Assembly: GCF_003289645.1 (NCBI RefSeq)
Contig: NZ_QLYX01000002.1
Location: forward strand, 124,001-188,000
Source of the DNA: Actinomadura craniellae
Lineage (GTDB): Bacteria; Actinomycetota; Actinomycetes; Streptosporangiales; Streptosporangiaceae
Direction: 5' to 3'
DNA: 64,000 nt
Numbering within the stretch: the first letter of the stretch is position 1; every line of letters starts with the position of its first letter. Shown here piece by piece: positions 34,101-40,824 of the stretch. The translations under genes were made by a program, and so were the position numbers. Below the pieces are notes generated by a model. It worked only from the letters and a program-made list of their open reading frames with translations. It was not told the DNA's origin and made no database searches.

Positions 34101-34694
34101 GTGCTGTTCCGGCAGGAGGTCTTGCAGGGCATCGCGGACGGGAACGTCACGCTGGCCTTCCGGCGCTGGAAGCGCCGCGCGGTGCGCCCGGGCGGCCGGC
34201 TGCGCACCGCGGTGGGGGTCGTGGCGATCGACGCCGTCGCGGAGGTCTCCGCGGACGAGGTGACGCCGCAGGACGTCCAGGCCGCCGGGTACGCCGCTCC
34301 CGAGGAGCTGTGGCGGGAGCTGTCCCGGTTCCCGGGCGGGACGCTGTACCGGATCGAACTGCGGCTGGCCGGCCCGGACCCGCGGGTCGCCCTGCGCGAG
34401 CAGGGCGACCTCGACGCCGCGGAGACGGCCGAGATCCACCACCGGCTGGCCCGCCTGGACCGGGCCGCGCGGCGCGGGCCGTGGACCGGGGACCTGCTGC
34501 GCCTGGTCCGCGAACTGCCCGCCACGCCCGCCGCCGTGCTGGCCGAACGGCTCGGCCGCGACACCCCCGCCCTCAAGCGCGACGTCCGCAAACTCAAGGA
34601 GCTGGGGCTCACCGAGAGCCTGGGCACCGGTTACCGGCTCTCCCCGCGCGGCCGAGCCGTCCTGGAGTCCCTAGAGCCCTCCGCGGGGGAATGA
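34101..34694 (+). CDS. ASCH/HTH-type regulatory protein
   Basis: A 197-residue protein starting at GTG after GAGGAGG. The N-terminus LFRQEVLQGIADGNVTLAFRRWKRRAVRPGG followed by VGVVAIDAV resembles ASCH (PUA-like RNA-binding) domains; the C-terminal third (TPAAVLAERLGRDTPALKRDVRKLKELGLTESLG) is a winged helix-turn-helix. Such proteins are common in actinomycetes and have been read as RNA- or DNA-linked regulators. It marks the probable right end of the cluster. The upstream repeats could be its own binding site. Confidence 0.7.
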   Translation: MLFRQEVLQGIADGNVTLAFRRWKRRAVRPGGRLRTAVGVVAIDAVAEVSADEVTPQDVQAAGYAAPEELWRELSRFPGGTLYRIELRLAGPDPRVALREQGDLDAAETAEIHHRLARLDRAARRGPWTGDLLRLVRELPATPAAVLAERLGRDTPALKRDVRKLKELGLTESLGTGYRLSPRGRAVLESLEPSAGE

Positions 34695-34736
34695 ACCGGC
34701 TGCGTTCCCGGCATCGGCCGGAAGGGCTTCGCACCG

Positions 34737-35483
34737 TCAGTCGACCTGCGAGCCGCAGGTGATGTTGAGGGAGGTCGCGGTCATGGCGCGGGCCCGGTCC
34801 GAGGCGGCGAAGGCCGCCACGGCGCCGACGTCTTCGAGCGTCGCGGCCCGCCCGAGCATCGTCTTCCCCACGATCTCGGTGGTGATGGCCTCGCGGTACT
34901 CGAAGTCCGCGGGAAGCGACTCGGTGATTCCGCCCGTCTGCAGGGTGAGGACGCGCACCCCGTGCGGCCCCAGCTCGCAGGCCAGGGCCCGCCGCAGGGA
35001 CTCCAGCGCACCGAAGGCCACCTGGAGCCCGCCCAGCCGGGGCGCCGGGTCCCCGTAGCCGCCGAACATGAGGATCACGCCCGAGCCCTGACCGATCATG
35101 TGGCGCGCCGCCGCCCGGGAGGTGAGGAACATCGTCCGCGCGGCGGTCAGGACCGGTCGCTCGAAGTCCGCGAGCCGCATCTCGGCCAGCGGCGTTCCCT
35201 GGACGTCCCCGTGCGTGATGAGGTTGAAGGAGATGTCGAGGCCGCCCGCGCTCGCGGCCACGGCGTCGGCGTGCTCGTCCACCGCGGCCTCGTCCAGGGC
35301 GTCGATCCGGGCCGTCTCGACCTCCCCGCCGGCGGCGCGGATCTGCCCGGCCACCGCCGCCAGGCTCTCCGGGTTGCGGCCGGCGAGATGGACCCTCGCC
35401 CCCTCGCGGGCGAAAGCGCGGGCCACCGCGCCGCCGATCGAGCCGCTGCCGTAGATGACGGCGTTCTTGTCCTTGAGCAGCAT
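34737..35483 (-). CDS. SDR-family oxidoreductase
   Basis: A 248-residue NAD(P)-dependent short-chain dehydrogenase/reductase. The cofactor motif is NAVIYGSGSIGGAVARAF (GxxxGxG-like, with Ser replacing a Gly), and a basic AGRNPE follows. The usual Tyr-xxx-Lys catalytic pair is replaced by FGALESLRRAL in this copy, so catalysis may be altered. The ending ATSLNITCGSQVD is typical of SDRs. GGAGGG precedes the ATG. It is last in the ArsR-SRPBCC-SDR operon. Confidence 0.82.
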   Translation of the reverse strand: MLLKDKNAVIYGSGSIGGAVARAFAREGARVHLAGRNPESLAAVAGQIRAAGGEVETARIDALDEAAVDEHADAVAASAGGLDISFNLITHGDVQGTPLAEMRLADFERPVLTAARTMFLTSRAAARHMIGQGSGVILMFGGYGDPAPRLGGLQVAFGALESLRRALACELGPHGVRVLTLQTGGITESLPADFEYREAITTEIVGKTMLGRAATLEDVGAVAAFAASDRARAMTATSLNITCGSQVD

Positions 35484-35512
35484 CGTGTTCCCTCCGTGGT
35501 CGTCTTCGGCGG

Positions 35513-35995
35513 TCAGCTCGTCCGGGCGAGTTCGGTCACCAGTTCGTCGAGGCGGTCCAGGGACTGGCCGAGGCCCGCCTCCGCTCCGGCCGCGGTGTAG
35601 CCGTCGCGGTGCTCGACCGACTGGTAGACGGTGTTCTGGCGCAGCAGCGTCCCGCCGCCGCGGTCCTCGAAAGTGATCGTGTTCAGCGAGATCTCGCCCG
35701 GCAGGTCCGTGAACTCGTAGGTCTGCACGATGCCGTCGGGCGAGGGGGTCCCGTGGTAGAGGCCGTGGAAGGAGTAGGTGTTGCCCTCGGCGTCGTAGTG
35801 GGTGTAGCCCCACCTGCCGCCGTCCCGGACCTCCAGCCGGTCCACGGTCATGAGCAGGTCGCGCGGGCCGAGCCACCGCACCAGCAGGTCCGGGTCGGTG
35901 TGGGCGCGGAAGAGGAGGTCCCGCGGTGCGGCGAACTCCCTGGTGACGATGAACTGCGGGATCCCGGGTTCCGCGATGAACTGGGCTTTCCCCAC
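35513..35995 (-). CDS. SRPBCC/AHSA1-type protein
   Basis: A 160-residue START-like ligand-binding protein. VTREFAAPRDLLFRAHTDPDLLVRWLGP is the characteristic N-terminal strand-helix, and TYEFTDLPGEISLNTITFED gives the central beta sheet. AHSA1-type members next to ArsR regulators are often single-domain hydrophobic-ligand binders. The GTG start is preceded by AAGGAG. It lies 37 bases from the ArsR stop and 29 bases before the SDR gene, all co-directional. Confidence 0.85.
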   Translation of the reverse strand: MGKAQFIAEPGIPQFIVTREFAAPRDLLFRAHTDPDLLVRWLGPRDLLMTVDRLEVRDGGRWGYTHYDAEGNTYSFHGLYHGTPSPDGIVQTYEFTDLPGEISLNTITFEDRGGGTLLRQNTVYQSVEHRDGYTAAGAEAGLGQSLDRLDELVTELARTS

Positions 35996-36032
35996 GCTGG
36001 GCTCCTTTTCTCTCGGCGACCGCCCGCGGCGG

Positions 36033-36368
36033 TCAGTCGGCGGGGTTGTCCTGGAGGGAGGCGAGCAGGCCGTCGAGCCGGTCGTAGCTCTCCTCCCAGT
36101 ACTCTCGGTAGTCGAACAGCCACGCGACCACCACCCTGAGGGGTTCCGCCTCGAGGTGGCTGAGCCGGGCGGTCGCCCGGCGGCTGCGCGAGATGAGCCC
36201 GGCCTGTTCGAGCACCTTGAGATGCCGGGAGATGGCCGGCTGGGAGACGGCGAAGGGCGCCGAGAGCTCGGCGACGGTCGCGTCGCCACGGGTCAGCCGC
36301 GCGAGGATCGCCCGCCGGGTGGGGTCGGCGAGGGCACCGAACACGGCGCTGAGCTGGTCCACAGCCAT
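36033..36368 (-). CDS. ArsR-family transcriptional regulator
   Basis: A 111-residue winged-helix repressor: LADPTRRAILARLTRGDATVAELSAPFAVSQPAISRHLKVLEQAGLISRS is the textbook ArsR core with the recognition helix QPAISRHLKVL. No Cys pair for metal binding is present, so the inducer is probably an organic ligand and not arsenite. It heads the operon and faces the sulfotransferase; AACCA/TGGTT palindromes lie in the shared promoter region. Confidence 0.9.
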   Translation of the reverse strand: MAVDQLSAVFGALADPTRRAILARLTRGDATVAELSAPFAVSQPAISRHLKVLEQAGLISRSRRATARLSHLEAEPLRVVVAWLFDYREYWEESYDRLDGLLASLQDNPAD

Positions 36369-36388
36369 CCATAACCACTTTCTTTTAG

Positions 36389-36400
36389 AACCAGTTGGTT
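36389..36400. promoter_or_regulatory. ArsR operator candidate 1
   Basis: AACCAGTTGGTT, a perfect 5-bp inverted repeat with a two-base centre, about 20 bases upstream of the ArsR start. It resembles the half-sites of the larger palindrome at 36518-36540. Confidence 0.5.
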
Positions 36401-36517
36401 AAGAATGCCGGACGCCGGCAGCCCCGTCAAGCGCGGGCAGCCGCGATCCCTTCCATCCCACGCGCACCAACGGCCACATCGTGGGTAGGTCGGGTTTCGG
36501 CGCGCGACACCCGGAGA

Positions 36518-36540
36518 AAACCTACTAACCAAGTAGGTTT
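36518..36540. promoter_or_regulatory. ArsR operator candidate 2
   Basis: AAACCTACT and AGTAGGTTT form a perfect 9-bp inverted repeat around the centre AACCA. It lies 24 bases before the sulfotransferase ATG, next to an AT-rich stretch likely to hold the -10. The shared AACC/GGTT ends suggest the same regulator binds here and at 36389. Confidence 0.55.
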
Positions 36541-36563
36541 AATTTTAAACTTTCGGAGGTGTG

Positions 36564-37478
36564 ATGACCCTGCCCGGCTTCCTCGTGATCGGCGCCCCCA
36601 AGGCCGGCACGACGGCGCTGCACGCCGCGCTCGGCCGGCATCCCGGCCTGCACATGTCCGCGGTCAAGGAGCCGAAGTTCTTCCTCACCGACGGCCCGCC
36701 GCCCACCCGGGGAGGTCCCGGCGACGCGCAGACCTACCAGGAGCACATCTGGCGGCGCGCCGACTACGAGGCGCTGTTCGACGAGGCCCCGGCGGGCGCG
36801 CTCTGCGGCGAGAGCACCCCGTTCTACCTGCACGACCGGGACGCCCACGTGCGGATCCGGCGGCTGGTCCCCGGCGCCCGGCTCGTCGCCCTGCTCCGCG
36901 ACCCGGTGGACCGGGCGCACTCCAACTGGGCCCACCTGTGGGCCGCCGGGCTGGAACCCCTCGGGGACGTGGTCGCCGCCTGCGCCGCGGAGGAGCGCCG
37001 GGTCGCCGACGGCTGGGCCGCCTTCTGGCGGTACGTCGACCTGGGCCGGTACGGCGAGCAACTCCAGCACCTGTACAAGCTCTTCCCGCGCGAGCAGGTG
37101 CTCGTCCTGCGCTACCGGGAACTGCGCGACCGGCCCGCGGCCACGCTCGACCGCATTTGCGCGTTCCTGGAAGTGCCGCCCGGCGTGATCGACTCGGTGC
37201 CGTGGGCCAACGTCACCCGCCATGTCGACGACTCCGCGGCGACCCGCGCGCTGCGGTCCGCGCTGCGCACCGGCGCCGCCGTCGGCATGCACGTTCCGCC
37301 GGCCGTCCGGCGCACGGTCCGCCGCCCCTTCCTGGCGGTGCTCCAGCACGGCCGGCCGCCCCGCCGCCCGCTGACGGCGGAGCAGCGCGAACGGCTGCTC
37401 CCCTACTTCGCCGAGGACATCCGGCTGCTGCAGGAGGTCACCGGGGCCGACTACTCCGACTGGCTCAGGCCACGCTGA
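36564..37478 (+). CDS. PAPS-dependent sulfotransferase
   Basis: A 304-residue sulfotransferase that moves the sulfuryl group of PAPS to a hydroxyl or amine. The 5'-phosphosulfate loop is FLVIGAPKAGTTALHAAL and the 3'-phosphate motif is LLRDPVDRAHSNWAHL near residue 108, with the late VLRYRELRDRPAATLDRI segment. ATG 36564 follows GGAGG by four bases; GTG 36561 is too close to it. Its 3' end overlaps the convergent glycosidase-like gene by 14 bases. The acceptor is unknown. Confidence 0.9.
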   Translation: MTLPGFLVIGAPKAGTTALHAALGRHPGLHMSAVKEPKFFLTDGPPPTRGGPGDAQTYQEHIWRRADYEALFDEAPAGALCGESTPFYLHDRDAHVRIRRLVPGARLVALLRDPVDRAHSNWAHLWAAGLEPLGDVVAACAAEERRVADGWAAFWRYVDLGRYGEQLQHLYKLFPREQVLVLRYRELRDRPAATLDRICAFLEVPPGVIDSVPWANVTRHVDDSAATRALRSALRTGAAVGMHVPPAVRRTVRRPFLAVLQHGRPPRRPLTAEQRERLLPYFAEDIRLLQEVTGADYSDWLRPR

Positions 37479-38403
37479 GCCCGCCGCCCACGAGCGGCCC
37501 GTCGTGGACCTCGGTGCACAGGTCGTGCGCGCCGTCGAGCCGGGTCAGCTCGTAGTAGAACCGGTGACCGCCGCCGGGCAGCGCGACCGGGCACACGTAG
37601 CGCAGCCCGTGCCCGGCGTACGGGGAGGCGGCCGCGGGCTCGGTGCCGTGGGCGGTCAGGATGCCGAAGCCGTCCCCGAGGGCGACGCCGGTGCGCTCCT
37701 CGTAGTTCTCCGCGGCGCTGGCCCGCCCGTCGTAGTACGCGACCGTCCGGCCGTCGTCGAGCACGACGGCCGTCACCCGGGCGCCGCGCGCGTCCCACAG
37801 CCCCGGCCGCCCCGACAGCACCGTGCCCTGCCAGGTCCACTCCAGCCCGTCGGCGCTGGTGGCGTGGTCGGTGACCATCCGGTCGGTGGCGTGCGGGTCG
37901 TCCAGCGGATGGCAGGAGGCCCACAGGTGCCACTTGCCGCCGGTGTGGACGATCACCGGGTCCTTGACCCCGAACCGGTCGCTGCCGGGCAGCACCACCC
38001 GGGCCGTGCGCGGGTCGAACCCGGCCGGGTCGTCGGCTTCGAGGAGTTCCACCCGCCAGTGCTTGGTCCCGGTGGTGGCGCAGCTGAGGTACAGCCGCCA
38101 GGCGCCGTCCTCGGTCCGGGCCAGCGCCGGGCGCTCCAGCGACTCGGTGCCCATCTCCTCCTTGGTGATGGTGACCAGCGGGTCGAACCGGATACCGTCC
38201 GCGGAGCGGGCGACCACCACGGCGTGGCCGCGGCCCTCGCCCAGCGGCCGGCGCAACCGGTAGGCGAGGTAGAACATGCCGTCGGACAGGCACGCGCTCG
38301 GCGCGCCCGCCCAGTTCCCCGGGCCGTCTTCCGGCGGGGCGATCACCGTCCGCGCCCGTTCCGGGTCGGGGACGGCGACGGGCCGGGGACTGGACGACGC
38401 CAT
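37465..38403 (-). CDS. Beta-propeller glycosidase-like protein
   Basis: A 312-residue protein with repeated five-bladed-propeller strands of the GH43/GH130 style: GAPSACLSDGMFYLAYRLRRP, HAVVVARSADGIRFDPL, WRLYLSCATTGTKHWRVEL, KDPVIVHTGGKWHLWASCH, TVAYYDGRAS. Each blade has the Asp/Gly-Phe/Tyr-Tyr pattern common to these families. Definite catalytic residues are not identified, so it may be a glycoside phosphorylase, hydrolase or binding protein. ATG 38403 follows AGGAGG. No signal peptide is visible, so it is probably cytoplasmic. Confidence 0.72.
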   Translation of the reverse strand: MASSSPRPVAVPDPERARTVIAPPEDGPGNWAGAPSACLSDGMFYLAYRLRRPLGEGRGHAVVVARSADGIRFDPLVTITKEEMGTESLERPALARTEDGAWRLYLSCATTGTKHWRVELLEADDPAGFDPRTARVVLPGSDRFGVKDPVIVHTGGKWHLWASCHPLDDPHATDRMVTDHATSADGLEWTWQGTVLSGRPGLWDARGARVTAVVLDDGRTVAYYDGRASAAENYEERTGVALGDGFGILTAHGTEPAAASPYAGHGLRYVCPVALPGGGHRFYYELTRLDGAHDLCTEVHDGPLVGGGLSVA

Positions 38404-38449
38404 GGGTCTACCTCCTGGTCTCACGGTGGCGCGGGCGCGCTCCGGTACG

Positions 38450-38944
38450 TCAGCGCTTCACCTCGCGCAGCCGTCCGGTCTCGATCTCGTAGACGAAGCC
38501 GCGGACCGAGTGCTTGTGCGGGATGAACGGGTCGGCGAGGATCCGGCCGATCGACTGGAGGACGTCCTCCTCGAGGTCGGGGAACGCCTCGGCCGCCCAG
38601 TCGGGCCGCAGCCCGGTATCGCACTGGATGTCGGCCTTGAACTCGTCGTCGGTGAAGGTGAGCATGCCGCAGTCGGTGTGGTGGATCAGGATGATCTCAC
38701 GGGTGCCCAGCAGCCGCTGGCTGATGGCCAGGCTGCGCCGCTCGTCGGCCGTGATGACCCCGCCCGCGTTCCGGATGATGTGCGCGTCGCCCTCGCGCAG
38801 GCCAAGGATCTTGTAGGGGTTGAGCCGGGCGTCCATGCAGGCGACGACCGCCAGACGCCGGGCCGGCGGCAGTGCGAGCCCGCCCTGGTCGAAGCCCGCC
38901 GCGTACCGCTCGGCGTTGGCCAGCAGTTCGTCCGTCACGCTCAC
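38450..38944 (-). CDS. Beta-carbonic anhydrase
   Basis: A 164-residue beta-class carbonic anhydrase interconverting CO2 and bicarbonate with a zinc ion. Zinc ligands and the Asp-Arg dyad are CMDARLNP and HHTDCGM, both intact. The length matches the short actinomycete form. The GTG start at 38944 follows GGGAG; an in-frame ATG at 39013 lacks a ribosome site. It lies between the glycosidase-like protein and a sulfatase, all on the minus strand but separated by gaps that could hold promoters. Confidence 0.93.
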   Translation of the reverse strand: MSVTDELLANAERYAAGFDQGGLALPPARRLAVVACMDARLNPYKILGLREGDAHIIRNAGGVITADERRSLAISQRLLGTREIILIHHTDCGMLTFTDDEFKADIQCDTGLRPDWAAEAFPDLEEDVLQSIGRILADPFIPHKHSVRGFVYEIETGRLREVKR

Positions 38945-39075
38945 GTGACCACTCCCTTCCCGTGTTCGCACCGTATCCGATGCGTCACCCAATTTACCCA
39001 CCAAGAAGATCAATTAAGTCGGCTTACTGGAACGGGAGGGAGGTGTCACGGGAGCGTGCCGGACTGCCTGGCGGG

Positions 39076-40503
39076 TCAAGAGGGATAGGCCAGCAGCGTC
39101 CGGTCAACCGCCTCCCAAGAGGCGCGCAGGTCGGCCAGCAGGCGGGGGTCGCGCCGGGCGAGGTCGGCCTGCTCCCGCGGGTCGGCGGCCAGGTCGTGCA
39201 GCTTCTCGGTGCCGGCGGCGGTACGCAGGTACTTCCAGTCGCCCCGGCGCAGCGCCCGCTCCTGCCTCGTCCGCCAGAAGAGGTCGCGCGCGGGCGGGCG
39301 CGCCTCCTTGAGCAGGTACGGGACGAGGCTGTGCCCGTCCAGCGGATGGGTGCCGGCCGGCTTGACCCCGGCGGCCTCCAGCAGTGTCGCGGTCCAGTCG
39401 TGGGTGACGACGGGAATGTGGCTGACCTGCCCGGGCCGGATCGCGGCCGGCCAGCGCAGGATGTTGGGGACCCGGATGCCGCCCTCGTTCAGGCCGGCCT
39501 TCTGCCCCGACAGCGGCCACTGGTGCGACCAGCGCTCGCCGCCGTTGTCGCTGCTGAACAGGACGATGGTGTCCTTCTCCTGGCCGGTGACGCGCAGGGC
39601 GTGCAGCACCCGCCCGACGGCCGAGTCCAGGCTCTCGACCATCTTGCGGTAGGTCTCCAGCGACCCGCCGTCGTCGTGCCACAGCGCCCGCGGGTCGCCG
39701 GCCCTGACCCGGGCGGTGATCATTGCGCTGACGTCCCGGTCCCCGGGCGCCTCCCACGGCCAGTGCGGGGTGGTGAAGTTGAGGTTCAGCAGCCACGGCC
39801 GGCCGTGGTCCCGCCGGACGAACTCGGCGGCCCGGTCGGCGATGGTGTCGGTGTAGTAGTCCAGCGACTCGACCGGCACCTCTCCCTCGTACAGGTCCAC
39901 CCCGGCGCCGGAGACCTTGGAGTAGTAGTCCACGGCCCCGGAGAGGTTGCCGAAGAAGACGTCCCACCCGGACTTGAGCGGGCTGTACCAGGGCAGGAAG
40001 CCGCAGTGCCACTTGCCGAACATGGCGGTGGCGTAGCCGGCGCCCTTGAGCAGGGAGGCCAGCGTCGGGTGCTCGGGCGGGATGCCCACCAGCTTGTCGG
40101 GCCGGGCGATCGGCTCCTCCAGCCCGCCGCGCAGCCGTCCCGGATAGCGCCCGGTGTAGAGGGCGAACCGGGTGGGCGAGCAGACGGCCGCGGCCGAGTA
40201 GGCGTGGGTGAAGCGCACCCCCTGGCGGGCCAGCCGGTCCAGGTGCGGGGTGCGGATGTGGGGCGACCCGTAGCTGCCCAGGTCGGCCCAGCCCAGGTCG
40301 TCGCCGAGGATGACCAGGACGTTGGGGCGCCGGCGCGGCCCGCGCCCGGGGTCGGCCCGGAACTCCCGCTCTCCGGCCTGGGCCGCGGCCGTGCCGCCGG
40401 GCAGCACCGCACCCGCGGCGGCCCCGGCGGCCACCGCTCCGGCCACCGTGGCCAGATCCCGCCGGCTGACGCTCTGCTTGCCGGCTCCGCTGTTCTCCGC
40501 CAC
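39076..40503 (-). CDS. Tat-exported type I sulfatase
   Basis: A 475-residue arylsulfatase-like enzyme that hydrolyses sulfate esters outside the cytoplasm. The N-terminus carries an SRRDLATVAGAVAAGAAAGA twin-arginine signal. PNVLVILGDDLGWADLG gives the first metal Asp pair, and CSPTR (Cys108) is the site converted to formylglycine, in the sulfatase consensus C-x-P-x-R. FSSDNGGERWSHQWPLSGQK and GKWH are further family motifs. No formylglycine-generating enzyme gene is in the window. It is divergent from the first AAA/LuxR gene. Its pairing with a nearby sulfotransferase may be coincidental. Confidence 0.92.
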   Translation of the reverse strand: MAENSGAGKQSVSRRDLATVAGAVAAGAAAGAVLPGGTAAAQAGEREFRADPGRGPRRRPNVLVILGDDLGWADLGSYGSPHIRTPHLDRLARQGVRFTHAYSAAAVCSPTRFALYTGRYPGRLRGGLEEPIARPDKLVGIPPEHPTLASLLKGAGYATAMFGKWHCGFLPWYSPLKSGWDVFFGNLSGAVDYYSKVSGAGVDLYEGEVPVESLDYYTDTIADRAAEFVRRDHGRPWLLNLNFTTPHWPWEAPGDRDVSAMITARVRAGDPRALWHDDGGSLETYRKMVESLDSAVGRVLHALRVTGQEKDTIVLFSSDNGGERWSHQWPLSGQKAGLNEGGIRVPNILRWPAAIRPGQVSHIPVVTHDWTATLLEAAGVKPAGTHPLDGHSLVPYLLKEARPPARDLFWRTRQERALRRGDWKYLRTAAGTEKLHDLAADPREQADLARRDPRLLADLRASWEAVDRTLLAYPS

Positions 40504-40824
40504 CTTCTACCGCCTTTTCCGATAAAACTGGTTAAACCGACGGAAATAGTAGGGATTACCGCGAACCACCGCAAGACCCGGCGGTACTGCACCGAGGGCG
40601 CCGACGCACGGGCGGCGCGTGGACATCTAGCCAGATGGCTGGTGTGAACCCAGGACCGCAGGGTGAGCATGGGTGGTGTCATGTCCGGGCTCTGTGCGGC
40701 CGGCAGAGGGGATGCGTCGGCGGAGGAACCCGCCACGGGCGGCGGATGACCGGCCGTCCAAGGCTCGATCGAGTTGCGGAGCGCGACCACCTATGGGGGT
40801 GGCTACCTGGTGTTTCATGGAGTC
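40504..40824. other. Region before the first AAA/LuxR regulator
   Basis: About 320 bases without a convincing gene, between the divergent sulfatase and the first large regulator. It contains the segment CTAGCCAGATGGCTGGTGTG (40626-40645) with an AGCCA-GA-TGGCT palindrome, followed by GGACCGCAGGGTGAGCATG; a closely matching block recurs before the third regulator. The part next to the start (40796-40824) is conserved before all three copies. Confidence 0.6.

Noticed and set aside
28304-34627. A minus-strand open frame of more than 2,100 codons opposite the FMN reductase to ASCH/HTH genes
   Set aside because: Its composition is that of the complement of known genes on the plus strand, its codon third positions do not follow the bias of real genes here, and it has no recognisable domain. 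Long antisense frames are normal at this GC content.
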